Assembly: GCA_003446295.1 (NCBI GenBank)
Contig: DMBB01000241.1
Span: forward strand, 1 to 15,986
Source of the DNA: Erysipelotrichaceae bacterium
GTDB taxonomy: Bacteria; Bacillota_I; Bacilli_A; Erysipelotrichales; Erysipelotrichaceae
Length of the DNA: 15,986 nucleotides
Reading direction: 5' to 3'
Part shown: positions 1-6,974 of the stretch, one piece after another
Layout: the number at the start of each line of letters is the position of its first letter
Position numbering within the stretch: the stretch's first letter is position 1
Notes under the pieces: generated by a model
Database searches by the model: none
What the model saw: only the letters and a program-made list of their open reading frames with translations
Told to the model about the DNA's origin: nothing
Program-made: the position numbers and the translations under genes

Positions 1-1030
<1,030 letters not shown>

Positions 1031-1041
<11 letters not shown>

Positions 1042-1546
1042 TGCCGGTTGCTTCCTTTACAAAAGCATCAACCGCCTGACGGTCAAGATCTGCATTGCTC
1101 TGGTCGGAAATAAGTTTTCCAGCCGCAGCCATAGCGACTTCGATCATTTCCTGACGCATGGAACTGTACATTTCCTGACGTTCAGCCTGTATCTGTTCAC
1201 GTGCTTTCTTACGTTCAGCATCAGCTTCTCTGGATGCCTGTGTAAGAATCGATTCCTTTTCGTCCTTTGCCTGACGGACAGCAGCACTGACAATTTCCTC
1301 CGCTCTGTCTGAAGCTTCGTTCAATTGTTCCATTGCCTTTCTGCGGTCGCTCAGAGCATCCTGTTTTGCCTGTTCGCTTTCAGCAAGATCTGCCTGCATT
1401 TTTTCAGCGCGCTTCGCGAGGAAATCCTGCACGGCAGCCCACAGAAAATACTTCATCAGCAAAAACAGAACCAGAGTACTGCATAGCTGCACGATCATCG
1501 TCAGAGGGTTTGGCAGCAGCTGTCCTACAATGTCAATATCTATCAT
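1031..1546 (-). CDS. atpF: ATP synthase F0 subunit b (peripheral stalk)
   Basis: Subunit b anchors the peripheral stator stalk in the membrane and holds the F1 head still. The 171-residue protein has one N-terminal membrane segment (about residues 12-36, PNPLTMIVQLCSTLVLFLLM) followed by a long, highly charged Ala/Glu/Lys/Arg-rich coiled coil through to about residue 150, which is the standard b-subunit layout. The segment ending in FLWAAVQDFLAKRAEKMQADL is the usual junction from membrane to stalk. The ATG lies 15 nt after the atpE stop, with AGGTG about seven bases upstream. The 3' end overlaps atpH by 11 nt. A single b gene is seen, so the stalk is probably a homodimer, as in other Bacillota (inference). 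Confidence 0.95.
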
Positions 1547-1561
1547 TGCAGAACACCTGTA

Positions 1562-1792
1562 TTAATATACAAACATCAGAAGAATGGAAACCAGCAGTCC
1601 ATAGATTGCACATGTCTCGGACAACGCAATACCAAGAATCATTGTTGAACGGATCTTTGATTCTGCTTCCGGGTTTTTGCCGATTGCATCGCATGCGTGC
1701 GCAGCAACTTCACCTTCGCCTCGACCGGTCATCATACCTGTCATAACTGCCAGACCAGCACCAATTGCGATTAAACCATGATTGATATCCAT
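1562..1792 (-). CDS. atpE: ATP synthase F0 subunit c, two-carboxylate type
   Basis: Subunit c forms the ion-carrying rotor ring. The 76-residue protein is a two-helix hairpin with the polar loop KNPEAESK (39-46). The ion-binding carboxylate is Glu59 in ALSETCAIY. Helix 1 carries a second carboxylate, Glu26, in GRGEGE. The Glu26-to-Glu59 spacing is 33 residues, the same as between positions 32 and 65 in Na+-type c-subunits. Thr60 and Tyr64 fall at the positions of the Na+-ligand Ser66 and structural Tyr70 of Ilyobacter. This resembles the two-carboxylate motif described for Fusobacterium nucleatum, so Na+ coupling is plausible, though H+ use cannot be excluded from sequence. Several helix-1 positions that are often glycine are Met or Thr. 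A strong AAGGAGGAG site precedes the ATG. Confidence 0.95.
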   Translation of the reverse strand: MDINHGLIAIGAGLAVMTGMMTGRGEGEVAAHACDAIGKNPEAESKIRSTMILGIALSETCAIYGLLVSILLMFVY

Positions 1793-1809
1793 AAATAGCT
1801 CCTCCTTTT

Positions 1810-2517
1810 TTAAGCTTGTTTTTTTACTTCTTCGGGAATATCGTTACCAACAAGGACAACTGTCAATGTAACAAAGACAAGTGTCTGAATAAATCCTGAG
1901 AACAGGTCGAAATAAGCATGCAGGATCGGTGTCAGGATCGGGGCAAGGAAATTGAAACTGCCCGATGCTCCGAACAATCCTGCGATCGAGTTCGACAGGA
2001 ACTGGCAGAATGAATAGATCAGCTGCATCATGATTCCGCCGCAAAGTATATTGCCGAACAAACGAAGTGACATTGATACCATTGTCGAGAATTTGCCGAA
2101 GATGTTCATCGGCAGCATGATCGCGATCGGTTCAATGAAACTATGAAGATAGCCTCCGATTCCTCCGTACTTCAGTTCTACATACTGTATTACAAGCCAT
2201 GTAATAATGGACAGCAGCAATGTGACACTGAGATTGGCTGTCGGAGAGGAGATACCGAACAGACTGATGATGTTGCATACAAAGATATAAACGGCGATCG
2301 AGAGAACATACGGAGCATATGATTGTGCAAATCTTTCTCCGCAGTTATCCTTGACCATGTTATATATTGTTTCAACACCCCAGATGACAGGTACAACAAT
2401 TCCCTTTGGTTCAGCCAGCGGATCTGCGCTTGATACTTTTTTCGACAGAACAACAATCAGAATTCCGATGATCGCTGTGACCAGGATGATCGTAAATACA
2501 TCTGTCTGAACTTCCAT
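1810..2517 (-). CDS. atpB: ATP synthase F0 subunit a
   Basis: Subunit a provides the half-channels through which ions reach the c-ring. The 235-residue protein is strongly hydrophobic with about five or six membrane helices. It carries the family signature SMSLRLFGN, with the essential stator arginine at Arg152, and the upstream SPTANLSVTLLLS motif (about 91-103). The C-terminal ILHAYFDLFSGFIQTLVFVTLT segment is also typical. The ATG lies three bases after the stop of the AtpI-like gene, suggesting coupled translation, and atpE follows after 17 nt. The ion specificity is mainly set by the c-subunit, whose motif hints at Na+; I see nothing in this protein that decides it. Confidence 0.96.
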   Translation of the reverse strand: MEVQTDVFTIILVTAIIGILIVVLSKKVSSADPLAEPKGIVVPVIWGVETIYNMVKDNCGERFAQSYAPYVLSIAVYIFVCNIISLFGISSPTANLSVTLLLSIITWLVIQYVELKYGGIGGYLHSFIEPIAIMLPMNIFGKFSTMVSMSLRLFGNILCGGIMMQLIYSFCQFLSNSIAGLFGASGSFNFLAPILTPILHAYFDLFSGFIQTLVFVTLTVVLVGNDIPEEVKKQA

Positions 2518-2520
2518 ATT

Positions 2521-2871
2521 TTATTCATCACTCTCCTTCCGCGGTAATAGTGCTTCTACTGTTATTGTCATTTTGATGATCAGCAGACCGGCAGCACTTG
2601 CAAATATATTCATATGCTCCGGCAGTTTGACTGATATGATCATAACAGCTGCCATCAATGCATAGTTTATCAGAAAATGCAGAATTCCTGTCCCTTTTTC
2701 TGCATATCCTCCGTCAACTACGCTGTTCCAATAACGGTCATTTCTGAAATACAGCAGGATGCCGATCAGGGCACCTGTGAGAAATCCGGCAGCGTATTTC
2801 GGATGAATCAATCCTGTCAGTGCACCGAGAACTACCAGGATTCCGCAGATCTTCCATGATCTCTTTTTCAT
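2521..2871 (-). CDS. atpI: AtpI-like small membrane protein at the head of the ATP synthase operon
   Basis: This is a 116-residue membrane protein with about four predicted helices (near residues 8-25, 27-43, 65-82 and 88-106). It sits directly before atpB, the usual place of atpI in bacterial ATP synthase operons. AtpI proteins are thought to help assemble the c-ring or to handle cations, notably in Na+-type enzymes. Sequence conservation in this family is low, so the call rests mainly on size, topology and position. The start is taken as the ATG at 2871. A GTG one codon upstream, at 2874, is in frame and equally close to the AAGG-type binding site, so the true start may be either. The stop is three bases before the atpB start. 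Confidence 0.75.
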   Translation of the reverse strand: MKKRSWKICGILVVLGALTGLIHPKYAAGFLTGALIGILLYFRNDRYWNSVVDGGYAEKGTGILHFLINYALMAAVMIISVKLPEHMNIFASAAGLLIIKMTITVEALLPRKESDE

Positions 2872-2892
2872 CACTCACTGCCTTTCCTTATA

Positions 2893-2921
2893 ATTATCAA
2901 TCCTTTTTGCACCTACAGCAA
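2893..2921 (-). promoter_or_regulatory. Candidate promoter of the atp operon
   Basis: On the minus strand a -35-like TTGCTG (2916-2921) is followed, after a 17-bp spacer, by GATAAT (2893-2898), one mismatch from TATAAT. It lies 22 bp before the AtpI-like start, in the 70-bp gap after spo0J. No hairpin terminator is visible after spo0J, so some read-through from the noc-soj-spo0J operon is likely. Read by eye only. Confidence 0.5.
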
Positions 2922-2941
2922 TTATTAAATGTAATGATACG

Positions 2942-3835
2942 TCAGTTTTCATCTTCAATACAGCCAAGAATATCAAGAATCCTGTTCAGGTCATCTGTAT
3001 CGGTAAAATGGATCGTCAGTGATCTGCCTGAGACGCCTACTTTAGTGCCGAGCTTTCCGGACAGCCTGTTTTCGAGATCCGTGATCATCGGATCCTTTTC
3101 TTTTGCAGGTTTTTTTACGATCGGTTTTTCGGACAGTTCCTTTACATATTTTTCGACTTCACGTACGGACATTTTCTTTTCAAGAACAGTCCGTGCTGCT
3201 TCATACATCTGGTCATCATCTTTCAGCGCAAGAAGCGGTCTGACATGTCCCATGGTGAGTTTCTTATCCGTTACCATTTTCTGAACAGTCTGAGGAAGTT
3301 TCAGCAGTCTCAGCATGTTCGCACAGTATTCACGGCTCTTGCCGACACGCTGTGCCAGCTTTTCCTGTGTATATCCAAGATTCTTTACAAGGCTCTCATA
3401 CGCAGCGGCTTCTTCGATCGGATTCAGGTCTTCTCTCTGGATATTTTCCAGGACCGAGATCTCCATCATCTCATCATCAGTGAAATCAACAGAGATCGCC
3501 GGAACCGTCTCCAGGCCTGCGATCTTTGCGGCTCTTAAACGGCGTTCACCGGTGATCAGATCAAATCCTGAGATCTTTGATTTTCTGACAAGCAGCGGCG
3601 TAAAGATACCGTGCTGGCGGATCGAGTCAGCCAGTTCATTCAGTGCCTGCGGTTCAAATTCTTTTCTGGGCTGATATGGGTTCGGACGGATCTCACTGAT
3701 CGGGATCTCTATTTCTTTTCTTCCCGGTGCATCCTGTGCGTTATTCTGGATATCATCCAGAAACTTTTCAACATTCACATTAAAGATGTTGTCCAGTCCT
3801 TTTCCGCCAAGTCCGCCTGTGTCACGTTTAGCCAT
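2942..3835 (-). CDS. spo0J: Chromosome partitioning protein ParB (Spo0J), CTPase clamp
   Basis: ParB binds parS, loads and slides as a CTP-dependent clamp, and recruits SMC and Soj for origin segregation. The 297-residue protein has the N-terminal ParA-contacting stretch KRDTGGLGGKGLDNIF (3-18), the CTP motifs GERRLRA (96-102) and ENIQRED (130-136), and a helix-turn-helix YTQEKLAQRVGKSREYCANM (155-174). At the positions reported to separate parS from NBS recognition it has Arg168 and Gly196, the ParB-type choice, unlike its paralogue Noc encoded upstream. The C-terminal part, after a Lys/Pro-rich linker near 232-250, is the usual dimerisation domain. Its ATG overlaps the soj stop by one base (TAATG). 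A perfect parS site is present about 11 kb away, at 14892-14907. Confidence 0.95.
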   Translation of the reverse strand: MAKRDTGGLGGKGLDNIFNVNVEKFLDDIQNNAQDAPGRKEIEIPISEIRPNPYQPRKEFEPQALNELADSIRQHGIFTPLLVRKSKISGFDLITGERRLRAAKIAGLETVPAISVDFTDDEMMEISVLENIQREDLNPIEEAAAYESLVKNLGYTQEKLAQRVGKSREYCANMLRLLKLPQTVQKMVTDKKLTMGHVRPLLALKDDDQMYEAARTVLEKKMSVREVEKYVKELSEKPIVKKPAKEKDPMITDLENRLSGKLGTKVGVSGRSLTIHFTDTDDLNRILDILGCIEDEN

Positions 3836-4626
3836 TAACGTCCTCCTTTCTCGTTATGAGAAATCACTTCTCTGACAAGTGATGCATATGCTTTCGCACC
3901 TTCCGATTTTGTATCATATTCAAAGATCGATACCTCACGGCTGGGTGCTTCCGATAATCTTACATTTCTCGGAATATAGCATCTGTATACTTTTTCTTTA
4001 AAATATTTCCGGACTTCCTGCTGTACTTCAACAGAAAGCTTTGTTCTGACGTCAAACATCGTCAGCAGAACTCCTTCAATGGACAGTCTGGGATTCCATA
4101 ATTTCTGTACCAGACGTATCGTTCCCAGCAGCTGTGTCAGACCTTCCAGGGCAAAATACTCACACTGTACCGGGATCATAACAGTGTCTGCCGCTGTCAG
4201 TGCATTGGTATTCAGAAGTCCCAAAGAAGGCGGGCAATCAATAATGATGTAATCATAATCATTTCTGACAGCGTCCAGCTTCTGCTTCAGAAGGTTTTCT
4301 CTGCCTACCGCATAGTTGGAAGATGCCATCTCAACATCTGCGCCTGACAGATCTATCGTTGCCGGCAGTACATCCAGAGGCGGCATATCCAGTCTTACCG
4401 CGTTCTGCCTGACACTGTCTGTTCCTACAAGGACATCATATACGGTATGATTGCGGTCAAAGCCGACCCTGTTGGCTCCGATTCCGTGTGTTGCATTGCC
4501 CTGAGGGTCAAAGTCCACCAGCAATATTTTTCTGTTTGCATATGCCAGACCTGCAGAGAGGTTAATACTGGTCGTTGTTTTTCCTACGCCGCCTTTCTGA
4601 TTGGCGACTGCTATGATCTTTCCCAT
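3835..4626 (-). CDS. soj: Chromosome partitioning ATPase ParA (Soj)
   Basis: Soj is a deviant Walker-type ATPase that binds DNA nonspecifically as an ATP dimer. It works with ParB in origin segregation and, in Bacillus, also regulates DnaA. The 263-residue protein has the deviant Walker A motif KGGVGKTT (11-18) with the signature lysine Lys11, Walker A' in LLVDFDPQGNATHG (35-48), and Walker B in YDYIIIDCPPSLGLLN. The C-terminal RNVRLSEAPSREVSIFEYD is typical of chromosomal Soj. Length and N-terminus closely match Bacillus Soj. It starts 22 nt after the noc stop, behind a GGGGAG site, and ends in a TAATG overlap with spo0J. The order noc-soj-spo0J is that of Bacillus. Confidence 0.96.
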   Translation of the reverse strand: MGKIIAVANQKGGVGKTTTSINLSAGLAYANRKILLVDFDPQGNATHGIGANRVGFDRNHTVYDVLVGTDSVRQNAVRLDMPPLDVLPATIDLSGADVEMASSNYAVGRENLLKQKLDAVRNDYDYIIIDCPPSLGLLNTNALTAADTVMIPVQCEYFALEGLTQLLGTIRLVQKLWNPRLSIEGVLLTMFDVRTKLSVEVQQEVRKYFKEKVYRCYIPRNVRLSEAPSREVSIFEYDTKSEGAKAYASLVREVISHNEKGGR

Positions 4627-4648
4627 AATCTATTTCTATCTCCCCAGG

Positions 4649-5461
4649 TCATTTCGGTATCTTGATGATGATCCGTGTATCCTGATCTGTTTCTTCAACA
4701 TCGGTACTGGCATCGATCCCCATCTTGCGGATCATCTGAATGCACTGATTCACGGAATTCAGCGCAATACGGGCATTTCTTGTAAAGCCCTTGGTCTTTC
4801 TGCGCGGCGGCTTTTTCGCAGTCAGACTTTCAATATAACTTTCTGTCTGCCTTACGTTCAGGCCCTTGTCCACAATATGTTCATATGCTTTTTCCTGCTT
4901 TTCTTCAGGCAGGCCCAGCAGCGCTCTTGCATGGCGTTCACTGATCAGCTTCTCTGCCACAGCATCCTGAATATGTTCAGGAAGATTCAGAAGCCTGATC
5001 TTATTCGCTACAGAAGACTGTGATTTGCCGACACGCGCGGCAACCTGTTCCTGTGTCATTCCGGTCTGACGCATGATCTCTACATATGATTTCGCTTCTT
5101 CAACGGCAGTCAGATCTTCTCTCTGAATATTCTCGATCAGTGCCATCTCCGCAGCCTGACGTTCATCCGGTGACAGGATGTAGCAGGGAACCTCTTTCAG
5201 ACCTGCTTGTTTGCATGCACGATAACGCCGTTCTCCGGCGATGATCTCATATCCGTTTTCGGCTTCGCGGACAGCGATCGGCTGGATCAGTCCGTTAACG
5301 CGGATCGAAGCAGTCAGTTCTTCCAGTGCTTTCTCATCAAAATTCAGCCTTGGCTGATATCTGGATGGATGTATTTCATTAATGTCTATCCTGATCACCT
5401 GTCCGGTCTTTGTCTTATCACGGTCCAGAAAATCAAACAGACCCTTTCCTGTATTTCTCAT
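4649..5461 (-). CDS. noc: Nucleoid occlusion protein Noc (ParB paralogue)
   Basis: Noc binds NBS sites, slides on DNA in a CTP-dependent manner, attaches to the membrane and blocks FtsZ assembly over the nucleoid. The 270-residue protein has CTP motifs GERRYRA (76-82) and ENIQRED (110-116) and a helix-turn-helix at about 135-158. Reported NBS-specificity positions hold Gln148, Lys154, Asn159 and Arg176. Three match Bacillus Noc (Gln, Lys, Arg); the fourth is Asn where Noc usually has Lys. The C-terminal RNARIALNSVNQCIQMIRKM and final IIIKIPK match the Noc dimer domain. The N-terminal MRNTGKGLFDFLDRDK could be the short amphipathic membrane anchor. It starts three bases after rsmG. A perfect NBS lies 0.5 kb away, in rsmG. 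ParB is the only real alternative, and the residues argue against it. Confidence 0.9.
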   Translation of the reverse strand: MRNTGKGLFDFLDRDKTKTGQVIRIDINEIHPSRYQPRLNFDEKALEELTASIRVNGLIQPIAVREAENGYEIIAGERRYRACKQAGLKEVPCYILSPDERQAAEMALIENIQREDLTAVEEAKSYVEIMRQTGMTQEQVAARVGKSQSSVANKIRLLNLPEHIQDAVAEKLISERHARALLGLPEEKQEKAYEHIVDKGLNVRQTESYIESLTAKKPPRRKTKGFTRNARIALNSVNQCIQMIRKMGIDASTDVEETDQDTRIIIKIPK

Positions 5462-5464
5462 TTC

Positions 5465-6175
5465 TTACTTTCTGCTCCCAAGTGGTTTTTTTCTTATCTT
5501 TGCATATGGTCTGGGGTACTGTTCAGGTGTGTCCTTTTCTTTTTTATATACCAGCAGCACCCTTTCCGAACCATCCGGCAGACTCGTCCTGATCGTTTCG
5601 CTTTCCCTGCATCCGAGTGTCTTAACGGCAAATGTTCCTTCAGCCGCCTCTTCCAGACCTTTGTCACCCTTCATTGCAAGAAAGATGCCGTTTCTGCGCA
5701 CCAGCGGTACACACAGCTCTGCCAGTACCGGCAGCCCGGCGACTGCCCTGGCACATACTACATCGTAAAATGCTCTGAATTTCGCAACATGTTCTTCTGC
5801 ACGTTCATTCACAACATTTACATTTTTCAGATCCAGTTCCCGTATCACTTCTTCCAGAAAACGGCATCGTTTGCCTGTCGGTTCTACAAGTGTTGCCTGA
5901 AGATCCGGATCTGCTATAGCAAATACCATTCCGGGGAATCCCGCACCGGAACCTACATCGCATATTTTATTTCCCGGGAAATGTACCTGCAGCGGCAGCA
6001 AGCAGTCAAGAAAATGCTTCTCATAAACCATTTCAGGTTCATCGACTGCTGTCAGATTCATTTTCTGATTCCATTCTTTTAAAAGTTCCGCATATCTGAT
6101 CAGGCGGCCCTTCATCGTATCATCCCATGAAATACCAAGGGAAACTGCTTGTTTTTCCAGTTCTTCAATCTGCAT
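5465..6175 (-). CDS. rsmG: 16S rRNA (guanine-N7) methyltransferase RsmG (GidB)
   Basis: RsmG transfers a methyl group from S-adenosylmethionine to N7 of G527 (E. coli numbering) in 16S rRNA; its loss can give low-level streptomycin resistance. The 236-residue protein has the SAM-binding motif CDVGSGAGFPGM (72-83), the N-terminal LLKEWNQKMNLTAV (31-44), and the acidic motif LVEPTGKRCRFLEEV. All are diagnostic and the length is normal. The basic tail ends in RPYAKIRKKPLGSRK. The ATG has a close GGAG site. The gene heads the rsmG-noc-soj-spo0J operon, as in Bacillus, but here it is separated from mnmG by a ThyX-like gene and a terminator. Its coding sequence contains a perfect Noc-binding palindrome at 5969-5982. 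Confidence 0.96.
   Translation of the reverse strand: MQIEELEKQAVSLGISWDDTMKGRLIRYAELLKEWNQKMNLTAVDEPEMVYEKHFLDCLLPLQVHFPGNKICDVGSGAGFPGMVFAIADPDLQATLVEPTGKRCRFLEEVIRELDLKNVNVVNERAEEHVAKFRAFYDVVCARAVAGLPVLAELCVPLVRRNGIFLAMKGDKGLEEAAEGTFAVKTLGCRESETIRTSLPDGSERVLLVYKKEKDTPEQYPRPYAKIRKKPLGSRK
5969..5982. promoter_or_regulatory. Noc-binding site (NBS), perfect palindrome
   Basis: The sequence ATTTCCCGGGAAAT is a 14-bp perfect palindrome identical to the Noc-binding consensus reported for Bacillus subtilis. It lies in rsmG, over codons for His-Phe-Pro-Gly-Asn at about residues 65-69. A given 14-mer is expected by chance far less than once in 16 kb (about 6 in 100,000). The noc gene is 0.5 kb downstream. 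Binding is inferred from the match and from NBS-type residues in the encoded Noc. Confidence 0.85.
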
Positions 6176-6193
6176 AAGTGCTCCGTGTTGTCT

Positions 6194-6222
6194 ATTTTAC
6201 CATCAGAACAGACCGCCTGAAA
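6194..6222 (-). promoter_or_regulatory. Candidate extended -10 promoter for rsmG-noc-soj-spo0J
   Basis: On the minus strand TGG-TAAAAT (6202-6194) is an extended -10 element ending 18 bp before the rsmG ATG. The -35 region at 17-bp spacing reads TTTCAG (6217-6222) and is weak, which an extended -10 can offset. The transcript would have a short leader holding the GGAG site. Read by eye. Confidence 0.5.
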
Positions 6223-6254
6223 GACGATTCACCGATCACAGTGTTTTTATTTGT

Positions 6255-6284
6255 TGTGGAGAAAAAAGTTTTCCACATTTTTTC
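6255..6284. other. Inverted pair of DnaA-box-like 9-mers, also a hairpin followed by a T run on the plus strand
   Basis: TTTTCCACA (6269-6277, plus) and TTCTCCACA (6255-6263, minus) each differ by one base from the DnaA box TTATCCACA. They face each other across five bases. The same bases form a nine-pair hairpin with one G-T wobble and an AAAAG loop, followed on the plus strand by six T, as in an intrinsic terminator. No plus-strand gene is known here. The element lies between the terminator of the mnmG operon and the rsmG promoter. Which role is real cannot be decided from sequence. Confidence 0.45.
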
Positions 6285-6297
6285 GTAAAAGCGTTTC

Positions 6298-6331
6298 AAA
6301 AAGGATATCATAAGTCACTTAGATATCCTTT
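6298..6331 (-). terminator. Intrinsic terminator after the ThyX-like gene
   Basis: A 10-bp inverted repeat (6300-6309 with 6322-6331, arms AAAGGATATC and GATATCCTTT) surrounds a loop that can itself pair TAAGT with ACTTA. On the minus strand the hairpin ends in a run of five T. It begins nine bases after the stop codon, and would end the seven-gene run that starts at dnaX. Confidence 0.75.
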
Positions 6332-6339
6332 ATTTTCCA

Positions 6340-6972
6340 TCAGCGCATCGTTTTTGTAATAAAGTCAGCATTCGGCAATGTCTCGATCCATTCACAGAAT
6401 GCACGCCATTCAGGCAGACGATGATTCTTTCTCTGAGCATAGATCGTTTTCAGCTGACGGTAATTGGTCGTCATGCGTGCTGTCAGTTTGAATCCGGCAG
6501 GATTTGAATAGAGGATCTCAAGATATTTCTCTGCAGCCACTGTTCTCAGCGTTCCTGTATCTTTGCCTTCTTCCTGAAGTCTCTTGATATCGTTCTGCAG
6601 ATCGTTGTATTCCTTTGTCTTTTCTTTCATGATCTCGATGATCCTGGGATCTGTATACTCAATATACGCCTGATCAAGATCAAACTTTGTGATCCTGTGC
6701 ATGGTTGACTGTGAGCTTACAAAATCAAGGAAATGATACCGTTCAGCTTCGACCCATGCTTTGTTTGTAAATGTCAGGTCAAACTGTACGATCACGCCGT
6801 TCAGGAAGTTGTCATGTCCGCTTCCTGCAGGTGCGGTCGCAAGCTTCAGTGTCCGCTCAGTAACTTCCTCACTGACTGTACTGAGATCTGTTGCCATCGG
6901 GTATTTCGAACCGCGTACGGATTCATCAAACCCGTATACACATACATTGGATACTACATCTTCATATCTCAT
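6340..6972 (-). CDS. ThyX-like protein (divergent flavin-dependent thymidylate synthase relative), function uncertain
   Basis: This 210-residue protein resembles the ThyX family in overall pattern. A beta-strand-rich centre ends in the segment FVSSQSTMHRI (84-94), near where ThyX has its RHRxxS flavin/dUMP motif, and a late helix MTTNYRQLKTIYAQRKNHRLPEW (167-189) sits where ThyX has its second conserved Asn-Arg helix. The canonical RHRxxSxNExSxR signature is not intact: only His92-Arg93 are kept. Thymidylate synthase activity is therefore doubtful without testing; it may be a reassigned or nucleotide-binding relative. The ATG is two bases after the mnmG stop with AGAGGGCG upstream, so the two are probably translated together. 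A terminator follows. The family placement is recalled by pattern only. Confidence 0.55.
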   Translation of the reverse strand: MRYEDVVSNVCVYGFDESVRGSKYPMATDLSTVSEEVTERTLKLATAPAGSGHDNFLNGVIVQFDLTFTNKAWVEAERYHFLDFVSSQSTMHRITKFDLDQAYIEYTDPRIIEIMKEKTKEYNDLQNDIKRLQEEGKDTGTLRTVAAEKYLEILYSNPAGFKLTARMTTNYRQLKTIYAQRKNHRLPEWRAFCEWIETLPNADFITKTMR

Positions 6973-6974
6973 AA

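Noticed and set aside
2875..2941. Terminator after spo0J
   Set aside because: No inverted repeat with a T run is visible; the gap contains only a promoter-like pair of hexamers.
5207..6082. Long plus-strand open frame of 291 codons opposite noc and rsmG
   Set aside because: It lies antisense to two well-supported genes, has no family resemblance, and its Cys/Phe/Ser/Ile-rich composition is that of a shadow frame. The same holds for the other plus-strand frames.
6176..6339. Intergenic region as oriC
   Set aside because: Only two imperfect DnaA boxes, no dnaA or dnaN beside it, and no clear cluster of boxes with an unwinding element.
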